Assembly (NCBI GenBank): GCA_003157675.1
Contig: PMKG01000136.1
Location: 8,399-14,874, forward strand
Source: Acidobacteriota bacterium
GTDB lineage: Bacteria > Acidobacteriota > Vicinamibacteria > Vicinamibacterales > Fen-181
Reading direction: 5' to 3'
DNA length: 6,476 nt
Below the pieces are notes generated by a model, which worked only from the letters and a program-made list of their open reading frames with translations, did no database searches and had not been told where the DNA came from. The position numbers and the translations under genes were made by a program. Below are positions 1-5,456 of this stretch, one piece after another; position 1 is the first letter of the stretch; every line of letters begins with the position of its first letter.

Positions 1-376
1 CGGTGCCGTGCAGCGTGGTCACGACACGCGGCAGCGGGGCGTGGCCGGTGCCGACCAGCACCTGCCTGGCGAGGTAGGCGGCGGTGGCGTGGGGGATGGC
101 GTAGTGCGCGTGGATGATGTCGAGGTCGATCGCCCGGGCCAGCGTGACGATCGTCGTCGAGAGCGACAGCACGTATTGCGGTTCGCGGAAGAGCGGGTAG
201 GACGGCGTGACGACGCGATGGAAGACGACGCCGGGCTGATCGTCGCCGAGCCGAAACGGCTGCTCGCGGCTGACCACGTGGATCTCGTGCCCGCGACGGG
301 CCAGGCACTTGGCGAGTTCGGTGGCGACGATGCCGCTGCCACCCACCGAGGCGTAACAGATGACGGCGATCTTCAC
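1..376 (-). CDS. bshA: BshA, N-acetyl-glucosaminyl L-malate synthase (N-terminal third, cut by window edge)
   Basis: Retaining GT4-family glycosyltransferase that transfers GlcNAc from UDP-GlcNAc to L-malate, the first step of bacillithiol synthesis in the cytoplasm. Only the first 125 residues are visible; the family usually runs to about 380. The N-terminal Rossmann half is clear: VKIAVICYASVGGSG opens the protein with the glycine loop (residues 12-15), followed by IVATELAKCLARRGHEIHVV. HYAIPHA (91-97) and TTLHGT (120-125) are characteristic of BshA rather than of generic GT4 enzymes. The start is GTG at 376-374, chosen because the conserved N-terminus begins there and because it overlaps the bshB stop codon in GTGA, which suggests translational coupling. 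A weak GGAG lies 9 bases upstream. The rest of the gene, and possibly bshC, would lie left of the window. The family call is firm; activity is inferred from it. Confidence 0.9.
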   Translation of the reverse strand, partial: MKIAVICYASVGGSGIVATELAKCLARRGHEIHVVSREQPFRLGDDQPGVVFHRVVTPSYPLFREPQYVLSLSTTIVTLARAIDLDIIHAHYAIPHATAAYLARQVLVGTGHAPLPRVVTTLHGT

Positions 377-1086
377 GGGCGGGCGCTCCAGTCCTTGATG
401 AGATGCGGGCGGAGGATCGGTTCTCTCACGACGACGCCTTCGGCGAAGGCCACGCCGGACTGGGCGCCGACCTGCGCGTCGCGGCTCTCGACGAGCCGGG
501 CGAAGGTGGGGGCATTCAGCCGGGTCGTCACCGCGCCGTCCGCGTCCGCTCGGAACTGGCTCCGGTAACAGGCCAGCGCCCGGAGTTTGGTCTCGTAGTG
601 CGCCGACACGTCGACGGCGAACGAGATCGGTCCGGCGTCGTTGATAAAGTAATAGCACACCCAGTCGGGAGCCCACGCCTCGCCCTCGCCGGGGACCCGG
701 CGCAGCCGCGCGTTGAACACGGCTTCGACCAGGACGCGGCTCGCGGCGACGTGGTCGGGATGGCGATCCTCCCAGTAGGGCAGCGCGATCGCCCGCGGCC
801 GCCACTTCCGTACCAGGCGCACCACGTCGTTCACCTGGTCCGGTGCGCCACTGATCCCGCGGTCCGGCCACCCGAGGTTCTCGCGCCACACGGCCCCGAG
901 GACGACGCGCGCGTCATCGGCTTCCTCTGTCCGCTGCTCGGGCGTGCCATTGCTGCCCATTTCGCCGCGGGTCAGGTCGCACAGGCCCACCCGCCACCCT
1001 TCGGCGGCGTGCCGCGCGATCGTGCCGCCGAGGCCGATCTCCAGATCGTCCGGGTGGGGACCGAAGACGAGCAGGTCGAGCGACAT
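373..1086 (-). CDS. bshB1: BshB1-type bacillithiol N-deacetylase (LmbE/PIG-L family)
   Basis: Zinc-dependent deacetylase of the LmbE/PIG-L fold, 237 residues, a normal length for BshB. It removes the acetyl group from GlcNAc-malate to give GlcN-malate, the second step of bacillithiol synthesis. The metal-site motif GPHPDDLEIGLGGT is at residues 9-22: His11 and Asp14 are expected metal ligands and Asp13 the general base. The third ligand is probably His112 in RHPDH (108-112). RGEMGSNG (40-47) and the C-terminal GVAFAEGVVVREP (211-223) are further BshB1-like signatures, separating it from mycothiol MshB and from bare LmbE proteins. The frame stays open for 88 codons upstream, but the ATG at 1086 is chosen because AGGAGG sits 8 bases before it and the conserved fold starts immediately. 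It precedes bshA in the same operon with a 4-base overlap. No key residue is missing. Confidence 0.93.
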   Translation of the reverse strand: MSLDLLVFGPHPDDLEIGLGGTIARHAAEGWRVGLCDLTRGEMGSNGTPEQRTEEADDARVVLGAVWRENLGWPDRGISGAPDQVNDVVRLVRKWRPRAIALPYWEDRHPDHVAASRVLVEAVFNARLRRVPGEGEAWAPDWVCYYFINDAGPISFAVDVSAHYETKLRALACYRSQFRADADGAVTTRLNAPTFARLVESRDAQVGAQSGVAFAEGVVVREPILRPHLIKDWSARP

Positions 1087-1094
1087 GGGCGGAA

Positions 1095-1100
1095 CCTCCT
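1095..1100 (-). promoter_or_regulatory. Ribosome binding site of bshB1
   Basis: A perfect AGGAGG on the minus strand, 8 bases before the ATG at 1086-1084. It decides the start of bshB1 against an in-frame upstream extension of 88 codons, whose residues do not resemble LmbE proteins. Confidence 0.8.
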
Positions 1101-1102
1101 GA

Positions 1103-1116
1103 CTGAGTTCTGAGTC
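1103..1116. repeat. Two-unit heptamer repeat in the divergent gap
   Basis: Two adjacent heptamers, CTGAGTT and CTGAGTC, differ only at the last base. They lie just upstream of the bshB1 ribosome binding site, in its probable leader. The unit resembles the CCTGAG-type heptamers of the larger array at 1435-1480. With two copies this could be chance; the similarity to the other intergenic repeats is the reason to list it. Confidence 0.4.
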
Positions 1117-1150
1117 TGGCCGGGGTCGAACCGCCCGGCCCGGCTTCTCG

Positions 1151-1156
1151 TAGAAT
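1151..1156 (+). promoter_or_regulatory. Candidate -10 element before the 2TM-like gene
   Basis: TAGAAT differs from TATAAT at one base and ends 18 bases before the ATG at 1175. The same hexamer stands before the peptidase gene at 1501-1506, with a similar following context (TAGAATACAACC and TAGAATGCGCCC). No good -35 box is visible 16-19 bases upstream. If this is the -10, the transcript would start near 1163 with a leader of about a dozen bases beginning at the ribosome binding site. Confidence 0.4.
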
Positions 1157-1174
1157 ACAACCAGGGAGGACAGG

Positions 1175-1408
1175 ATGTTCAGGACGCTTCGCGCGGTACG
1201 GTTCCTCTTCGTCGGCCCGGTGGTGCTCGTGGTGCTGTTCTTCATCAACCTGGTGACCTCGCCTAGCCAGTGGTGGGTGCAGTGGGCGGCGCTCGGCATC
1301 GGGATCGCCTGGATCATCAGCCTGTTCCGCGTCATCCAGGCGCTCCTCATCGCCGGAGGGCTGGCGGCGCTGGTCGCTTACTTCAACAACAGGAAGACGC
1401 AGGGATAG
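1175..1408 (+). CDS. Small membrane protein resembling the 2TM-domain family
   Basis: A 77-residue integral membrane protein of unknown function. Three hydrophobic stretches are visible: about residues 10-27 (FLFVGPVVLVVLFFINLV), 33-54 (WWVQWAALGIGIAWIISLFRVI, split by polar Gln36 and Trp residues) and 56-70. A basic N-terminus (Arg3, Arg6, Arg9) and a basic tail (Arg73, Lys74) suggest cytoplasmic ends. The pattern of an Asn ending the first helix, then Pro-x-x-Trp-Trp and a Gly-x-Gly second helix, recalls 2TM-domain proteins, but the histidine usual in the first helix is absent, so this is a resemblance rather than a firm family call. The start has GGGAGGA at 1164-1170, only 4 bases before ATG, and codon use is GC3-rich like its neighbours. 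It is transcribed away from the bacillithiol operon; no functional link is evident. Confidence 0.75.
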   Translation: MFRTLRAVRFLFVGPVVLVVLFFINLVTSPSQWWVQWAALGIGIAWIISLFRVIQALLIAGGLAALVAYFNNRKTQG

Positions 1409-1434
1409 CTGGCAGCGGATCGTGCGTGAGACCG

Positions 1435-1480
1435 CCCTGAGCCTTGAGCCCTGAGCCTTGAGCCCTGAGCCTTGAGCCCT
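1435..1480. repeat. Perfect 14-bp tandem repeat, three copies (six heptamers)
   Basis: CCCTGAGCCTTGAG occurs three times without a mismatch at 1435-1448, 1449-1462 and 1463-1476, followed by the partial unit CCCT. Each 14-mer is itself two related heptamers, CCCTGAG and CCTTGAG, so the array is six CCYTGAG units alternating C and T at the third position. It fills the centre of the gap between the small membrane gene and the peptidase gene and codes for nothing on either strand. It is not self-complementary and has no spacers, so it is neither a hairpin nor a CRISPR array. Slippage-prone copy number is expected. Confidence 0.9.
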
Positions 1481-1500
1481 CCTCCCCCATTCCTTCCTGA

Positions 1501-1506
1501 TAGAAT
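1501..1506 (+). promoter_or_regulatory. Candidate -10 element before the S9 peptidase gene
   Basis: TAGAAT lies 26 bases before the ATG at 1533 and just downstream of the heptamer array. It is identical to the hexamer before the 2TM-like gene. The sequence 17 bases upstream (1478-1483, CCCTCC) does not match a -35 box, so recognition would rest on the -10 or an activator. A start near 1513 would give a leader of about 20 bases carrying the ribosome binding site AGGAG at 1521-1525. Confidence 0.4.
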
Positions 1507-1532
1507 GCGCCCGCCGCCGCAGGAGAGTCCCC

Positions 1533-3800
1533 ATGTCCTGTCAGCGCGCGCTGGCGGCCGCCGCCTTCTCCATCGCGATCGCCGTGTCCACGCTCGTCCA
1601 CGCGCAAGGCACCGTCGCCGACTATCAACGGGCGTTCGGCCTTCGCGACAAATACCAGGGGCTCGCCGTCGACGTGCCCGACGGCGCCGTCTGGATCGGC
1701 AAGAGCCATCGCTTCTCTTACCGGAAGACGGTCAAGGGCGGCAGCCAGTTCGTGGTCGTGGATGCCGACACCCAGCAGAAGCAGCCGGCGTTCGACCACG
1801 ACAAGCTCGCCGCCGCGCTCTCGACGGCGACCGGGCGAAAGCTCACCGGCCTCACCCTGCCGTTCACCGCCTTCACGTTCGTCGACGACGGGAAGGCGAT
1901 CGTGGCCAGAGTGGATACGACCAGCTATACGTGCAGCCTCGACACGTACTCGTGCAAGGGGCGCGAGGCCGTCGGTGCGTTCGAGGCCCGCCAGCCGCCG
2001 CCGGCCTGCACGCCTCCACCTCCGGACGCCGCGCCGAAGCCGTCGCCCGACAAGAAATGGGAGGCCATCGTGCGCGGCTACAACATCGCGCTCCGCCGCC
2101 CGGGTGAGAAGAGCTGGACGCCGCTCAGCACCGACGGGTCCGAGGGCAACTGCTACGTGCTCGACGGGATTGTCTGGGCGCCGAACTCGTTGCGTCTGGC
2201 GGCCTACAAGGTGAGGCCGGGCTTCCGCCGCGAGGTGCACTACGTCGAGTCGTCGCCGGAGGACCAGTTGCAGCCGAAATCCTCGTCCCGCTTCTACGCG
2301 AAGCCGGGCGACGAGCTGGACCTGGACCAGCCGATGCTGTTCGACGTCGGGGCGAAGACGCGGGTGGCGATCTCGAACGCCCTGTTCCCCAACCCGTACG
2401 AGCTGTCGCGCCCCGAATGGCGCGCCGACAGCTCGGCCTTCACCTTCGAGTACAACCAGCGCGGCCACGAGGTCTACCGGGTGATCGAGGTCGACGCGGC
2501 CACCGGCGCGGCGCGCGCCGTCATCAGCGAGGAACCGAAGACGTTCTTCACCTATTCGAGCAAGAAATACCGCGACGACGTTGCCGGCGGGCGCGAGGTC
2601 GTCTGGATGTCGGAGCGCGACGGCTGGAACCACCTGTATCTTTACGACGGGCGATCCGCCCAGGTGAAGAACCAGATCACGAAAGGGGAGTGGGTCGTCC
2701 GCGGCGTGTCGAAGGTGGACGAAGAGCACCGGCAGGTCTGGTTCAGCGCAAGCGGGATGTACCCGGGCAAGGACCCGTACTTCGTCGACTACTACCGGAT
2801 CGGCTTCGACGGAAGCGGCCTCACCCGCCTCACCGAGGCCGACGCCAACCACGCCGTCAGCTTCTCGTCGGACATGAAGTACTACGTCGACACCTACTCG
2901 CGGGTGGACCTCGCGCCGATCTCCGAACTGCGTCTGGCGGCGGACGGTTCGCTCGTCACGGTGCTGGAACGCGCCGACATCACCGAACTCGTCAAGGCCG
3001 GCTGGAAGCCGCCGGAGGTGTTCGTCGCGGCCGGCCGCGACGGGAAGACGGAGATCTGGGGCGTCATCTTCCGCCCGACGACGTTCGACCCGAAGAAGAA
3101 GTACCCGGTGATCGAGAACATCTACGCCGGGCCGCACAGCTCGTTCGTGCCGAAATCTTTCGCCGCCTTCAGCGCCATGCAGGCCCAGGCCGAGCTCGGC
3201 TTCATCGTCGTGCAGATCGACGGCATGGGGACGTCGAACCGATCGAAGGCGTTCCACGACGTGGCGTGGAAGAACCTGAAGGACGCCGGGTTCGAGGACC
3301 GGATTCTCTGGCACAAGGCCGCTGCGGCGAGGTACCCCTGGTACGACATCTCGCGCGTCGGCATCTACGGGACCTCTGCGGGCGGCCAGAGCTCGCTGGG
3401 TGCCCTGCTGTTCCATTCGGAGTTCTACAAGGCGACGGTGTCGGCGGCCGGCTGCCACGACAACCGCATGGACAAGATCTGGTGGAACGAGCAGTGGATG
3501 GGCTGGCCGATCGGCCCGCAATACGCCGAGTCGTCGAATGTCGACAACGCGTACCGGCTGCAAGGCGCGCTCCTGCTGGTCGTGGGCGAGATGGACACCA
3601 ACGTCGACCCGTCATCCACCATGCAGGTGGTCAACCAGCTGATCAAGCACAATAAGCCGTTCGACTTGCTCGTGATCCCGGGCGCGGGGCACGGATCGGG
3701 CGGCGCGTACGGCGACCACAAGCGCTACGACTTCTTCGTCCGGGAACTGTTGGGCCTCACGCCGCCGAAGTGGACGGCGTTTCCGAAGCTTACGCAGTAG
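1533..3800 (+). CDS. Secreted S9B-type serine peptidase, dipeptidyl-peptidase IV-like
   Basis: Exported prolyl-oligopeptidase-family peptidase of 755 residues, the usual size for DPP-IV-like proteins. A signal peptide is clear: Arg5, a hydrophobic core to Val22, and a VHA-QG cleavage site after Ala24. The beta-propeller domain follows (roughly 100-500), marked by SERDGWNHLYLYDG from Ser360. The alpha/beta-hydrolase domain (about 515-750) has nucleophile Ser615 in GTSAGG, Asp688 in GEMDTNV and His720 in GAGHG, so the triad is complete and spaced as in DPP-IV. The Glu-Glu motif that anchors the substrate N-terminus in true DPP-IV (as in YEEE) was not found in its usual context, so dipeptide release from Xaa-Pro is not assured. 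A proline-rich stretch (154-172) holds Cys159; Cys134, Cys141 and Cys207 may form disulfides outside the cytoplasm. AGGAG at 1521-1525 lies 7 bases before ATG. It probably serves peptide scavenging. Confidence 0.93.
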   Translation: MSCQRALAAAAFSIAIAVSTLVHAQGTVADYQRAFGLRDKYQGLAVDVPDGAVWIGKSHRFSYRKTVKGGSQFVVVDADTQQKQPAFDHDKLAAALSTATGRKLTGLTLPFTAFTFVDDGKAIVARVDTTSYTCSLDTYSCKGREAVGAFEARQPPPACTPPPPDAAPKPSPDKKWEAIVRGYNIALRRPGEKSWTPLSTDGSEGNCYVLDGIVWAPNSLRLAAYKVRPGFRREVHYVESSPEDQLQPKSSSRFYAKPGDELDLDQPMLFDVGAKTRVAISNALFPNPYELSRPEWRADSSAFTFEYNQRGHEVYRVIEVDAATGAARAVISEEPKTFFTYSSKKYRDDVAGGREVVWMSERDGWNHLYLYDGRSAQVKNQITKGEWVVRGVSKVDEEHRQVWFSASGMYPGKDPYFVDYYRIGFDGSGLTRLTEADANHAVSFSSDMKYYVDTYSRVDLAPISELRLAADGSLVTVLERADITELVKAGWKPPEVFVAAGRDGKTEIWGVIFRPTTFDPKKKYPVIENIYAGPHSSFVPKSFAAFSAMQAQAELGFIVVQIDGMGTSNRSKAFHDVAWKNLKDAGFEDRILWHKAAAARYPWYDISRVGIYGTSAGGQSSLGALLFHSEFYKATVSAAGCHDNRMDKIWWNEQWMGWPIGPQYAESSNVDNAYRLQGALLLVVGEMDTNVDPSSTMQVVNQLIKHNKPFDLLVIPGAGHGSGGAYGDHKRYDFFVRELLGLTPPKWTAFPKLTQ

Positions 3801-3824
3801 AAGGTAGTAGGCAGTAGGCGGTCG
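3797..3824. repeat. Heptamer repeat that includes the peptidase stop codon
   Basis: Four period-7 units read GTAGAAG, GTAGTAG, GCAGTAG and a decayed GCGGTCG. The first unit contains the TAG stop (3798-3800) of the S9 peptidase gene, so the repeat begins at the very end of the reading frame. The unit is unrelated in sequence to the CCYTGAG array but has the same 7-base period. Confidence 0.65.
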
Positions 3825-3828
3825 CGAT

Positions 3829-3852
3829 GGCGCACGGCTGAAGCCGTGCGCC
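3829..3852. terminator. Perfect hairpin between convergent genes; possible bidirectional terminator or REP-like palindrome
   Basis: Arms GGCGCACGGC (3829-3838) and GCCGTGCGCC (3843-3852) pair without mismatch over 10 bp around a TGAA loop. The hairpin lies 28 bases after the peptidase stop and 26 bases after the hyfG-like stop, almost exactly midway, so it could end transcription from both sides. No T-run follows on either strand, so it is not a textbook intrinsic terminator; a mobile REP-type palindrome is the alternative. Confidence 0.6.
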
Positions 3853-3878
3853 GCGGCCCGTCAGCCGGCCGTAAGCCG

Positions 3879-5456
3879 CTATAGATCCGTCCCTGAGTAC
3901 GAGAGATTCAGCGACTTGTTGCACATCGGGAAGTCGGGGAGGATGTTGCCGGGGCTCAGCTCGCCGAACAGGGGCCAGTTGCAGAACGACGGGTCGCGGA
4001 CGACGGCGCGGTCGATGCGGCCGTCGCGCACGCGCACCCAGTCGAGGATCTGGCCCCGCCAGCTCTCCGACCAGCCGAGCGCGTCGCCGCTGCCGCAGGC
4101 GCACGCGGCGCGGTGCCCGGCGTCACCCGCGCGCTCGCGGCAGAATCCGGCCGAGAGGCGGATGAGCTCGGCCGCGTCGGCCATCTCGTCCACGCGCAGC
4201 ATCACCCGCGCGAACACGTCCCCTTCGGCGCGCGTCCGCACCGTGACGGGCAATTGTCCGTAGCCGGCGTGCGGATGGTCGCGGCGGCTGTCTCGATCGA
4301 CGCCCGAGGCCCTGGCCGCCACGCCCTTCGCGCCGTACGCCCAGGCGGCCTGGCGGGTGAGCACGCCGGTCGTCTCCAGCCGGTCGCGCAGCGTGTCGGA
4401 GTCGAGCGCGAGGCGGACGAGCGACGAAAATTCGGACCACGCCTCCCGGATCGTGGCCTCGACGTCGGCGAGGTGGCTCGCGGTCAGCGGCGCCGTCACC
4501 CCTCCGGGGACGATGAGGCCGCGGAAGAACCGGTTGCCGAAGACGCCCGCCGACAGCCGCCGGAGCCGTTCGACGATCCGAAACCCGTTGGCCGCCATCA
4601 CGGTGAACCCGGTGCCCATCCCGCAGATGTTCGAGATGTCGTGCAGGTGCATCGTGAATCGCTCGAGCTCGACGGCCAGCACGCGGAGCATGCGCGCCAG
4701 CGCGGGCACCTCGCAGCCGGCCACCGTTTCGACGGCCTGGCAGAACGCGAGCGCGTGCGAGGCGGCCGCGTCGCCCGACACCCGCTCGATGAGCGGCAGC
4801 GCGTCGTCGACCGACCGGCCTTCGAGCAGCTTCTCGATCCCCTTGTGCGTGAAGAACAGTTTGCCCTCGAGGGTGACGATCCGTTCGCCGGCCACGTTGA
4901 ACCGGAAGTGACCGGGCTCGATGATGCCGGCGTGAATCGGACCGACCGGGATCTGGAAGATCCCCTCGCCCTCGACGCGCCCGAGCGGGTAGGGTTCGTC
5001 CGCCGGAAGGAGCCGGGTGTTCCAGGCGAAGTCCTTGCGGAGCGGGTGGGTGCCGGCCGGTACGTTCTCGTGGTGCACGAGCCGCCGCGGATCGGGATGT
5101 CCTTCGGCGACGATGCCGAACATGTCCTGCGCATACCGTTCGTACCAGTGCGCGGCCATCACCTGCCGGGTCAGCGAGTCGAAACGCGGTGCGCCGGGCG
5201 GCAGATCGGCGACGATCTCCAGCCAGCGATGGTCCTGGTCGTCGGCCAGCACCGCGTGGACGCCGAAGCCGCGGCCCTCGGCGCGGTCGTCGGTCACGAA
5301 CAGGAGGTCGAGCGCCAGGCCGGACCGATCGTGGAGGTCGACGACCGCCGCCGTGAACTCGTCGGCGTGCAGCCGGACGACCGACCGGCCCTCGGGAGAC
5401 GTCCGCGCATCGCGGAAAGACGCCGTTGCCGAGGTGAACCACAGGTCGACGCTCAT
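3879..5456 (-). CDS. HyfG/HycE-like NuoC-NuoD fusion lacking all NiFe cysteines (Ehr complex subunit)
   Basis: A 525-residue cytoplasmic-side subunit of a complex I/group 4 hydrogenase-type membrane complex. Residues 1 to about 140 are the NuoC-like domain, with HWYERYAQDMFGI (103-115), GHPDPRR (119-125) and PLRKDF (138-143). The NuoD-like large-subunit domain follows, with GPIHAGIIEPGHFRF (172-186) and FTHKGIEKLLEGR (202-214). In hydrogenases two Cys-x-x-Cys pairs hold NiFe. Here the first reads ERVSGDAA, giving Ser227 and Ala230, and the second reads NLSYSGTDL at the very C-terminus, giving Ser519 and Gly522. No NiFe centre can therefore be held in the usual way, and the protein should not be a hydrogenase. 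This matches the energy-converting hydrogenase-related (Ehr) group; automatic annotation would probably call it hydrogenase-4 subunit G. ATG at 5456 overlaps the hyfF-like stop in ATGA, suggesting coupling. It is the last gene of the operon. Confidence 0.92.
   Translation of the reverse strand: MSVDLWFTSATASFRDARTSPEGRSVVRLHADEFTAAVVDLHDRSGLALDLLFVTDDRAEGRGFGVHAVLADDQDHRWLEIVADLPPGAPRFDSLTRQVMAAHWYERYAQDMFGIVAEGHPDPRRLVHHENVPAGTHPLRKDFAWNTRLLPADEPYPLGRVEGEGIFQIPVGPIHAGIIEPGHFRFNVAGERIVTLEGKLFFTHKGIEKLLEGRSVDDALPLIERVSGDAAASHALAFCQAVETVAGCEVPALARMLRVLAVELERFTMHLHDISNICGMGTGFTVMAANGFRIVERLRRLSAGVFGNRFFRGLIVPGGVTAPLTASHLADVEATIREAWSEFSSLVRLALDSDTLRDRLETTGVLTRQAAWAYGAKGVAARASGVDRDSRRDHPHAGYGQLPVTVRTRAEGDVFARVMLRVDEMADAAELIRLSAGFCRERAGDAGHRAACACGSGDALGWSESWRGQILDWVRVRDGRIDRAVVRDPSFCNWPLFGELSPGNILPDFPMCNKSLNLSYSGTDL

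Noticed and set aside
8..1113. Plus-strand open frames (8-568 and 403-1113) opposite the bacillithiol genes
   Set aside because: Products lack any domain signature, while the opposite strand carries clear BshA and BshB motifs.
1152..1157. Minus-strand TATTCT as -10 for bshB1
   Set aside because: It is the reverse of the plus-strand TAGAAT region, with no -35 at a proper distance; not enough support.
1087..1350. In-frame extension of bshB1 by 88 codons
   Set aside because: No similarity to LmbE proteins, overlaps the divergent small membrane gene, and a perfect AGGAGG supports the later start.
1472..1477. TTGAGC as -35 box for the TAGAAT at 1501
   Set aside because: It is part of the tandem repeat and lies 23 bases from the -10, too far for a normal spacer.
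1435..1480. CRISPR array
   Set aside because: Units abut with no spacers and are only 14 bases long.
2525..2540. Glu-Glu in ISEEPKTFF as the DPP-IV substrate anchor
   Set aside because: It sits just before the SERDGWNHLYLYD propeller blade, a different place from the YEEE motif of DPP-IV.
1383..3563. Minus-strand open frame of 726 codons antisense to the peptidase gene
   Set aside because: Arg/Val/Asp-rich composition with no domain, exactly opposite a strongly conserved S9 peptidase; a usual mirror frame of high-GC coding DNA.
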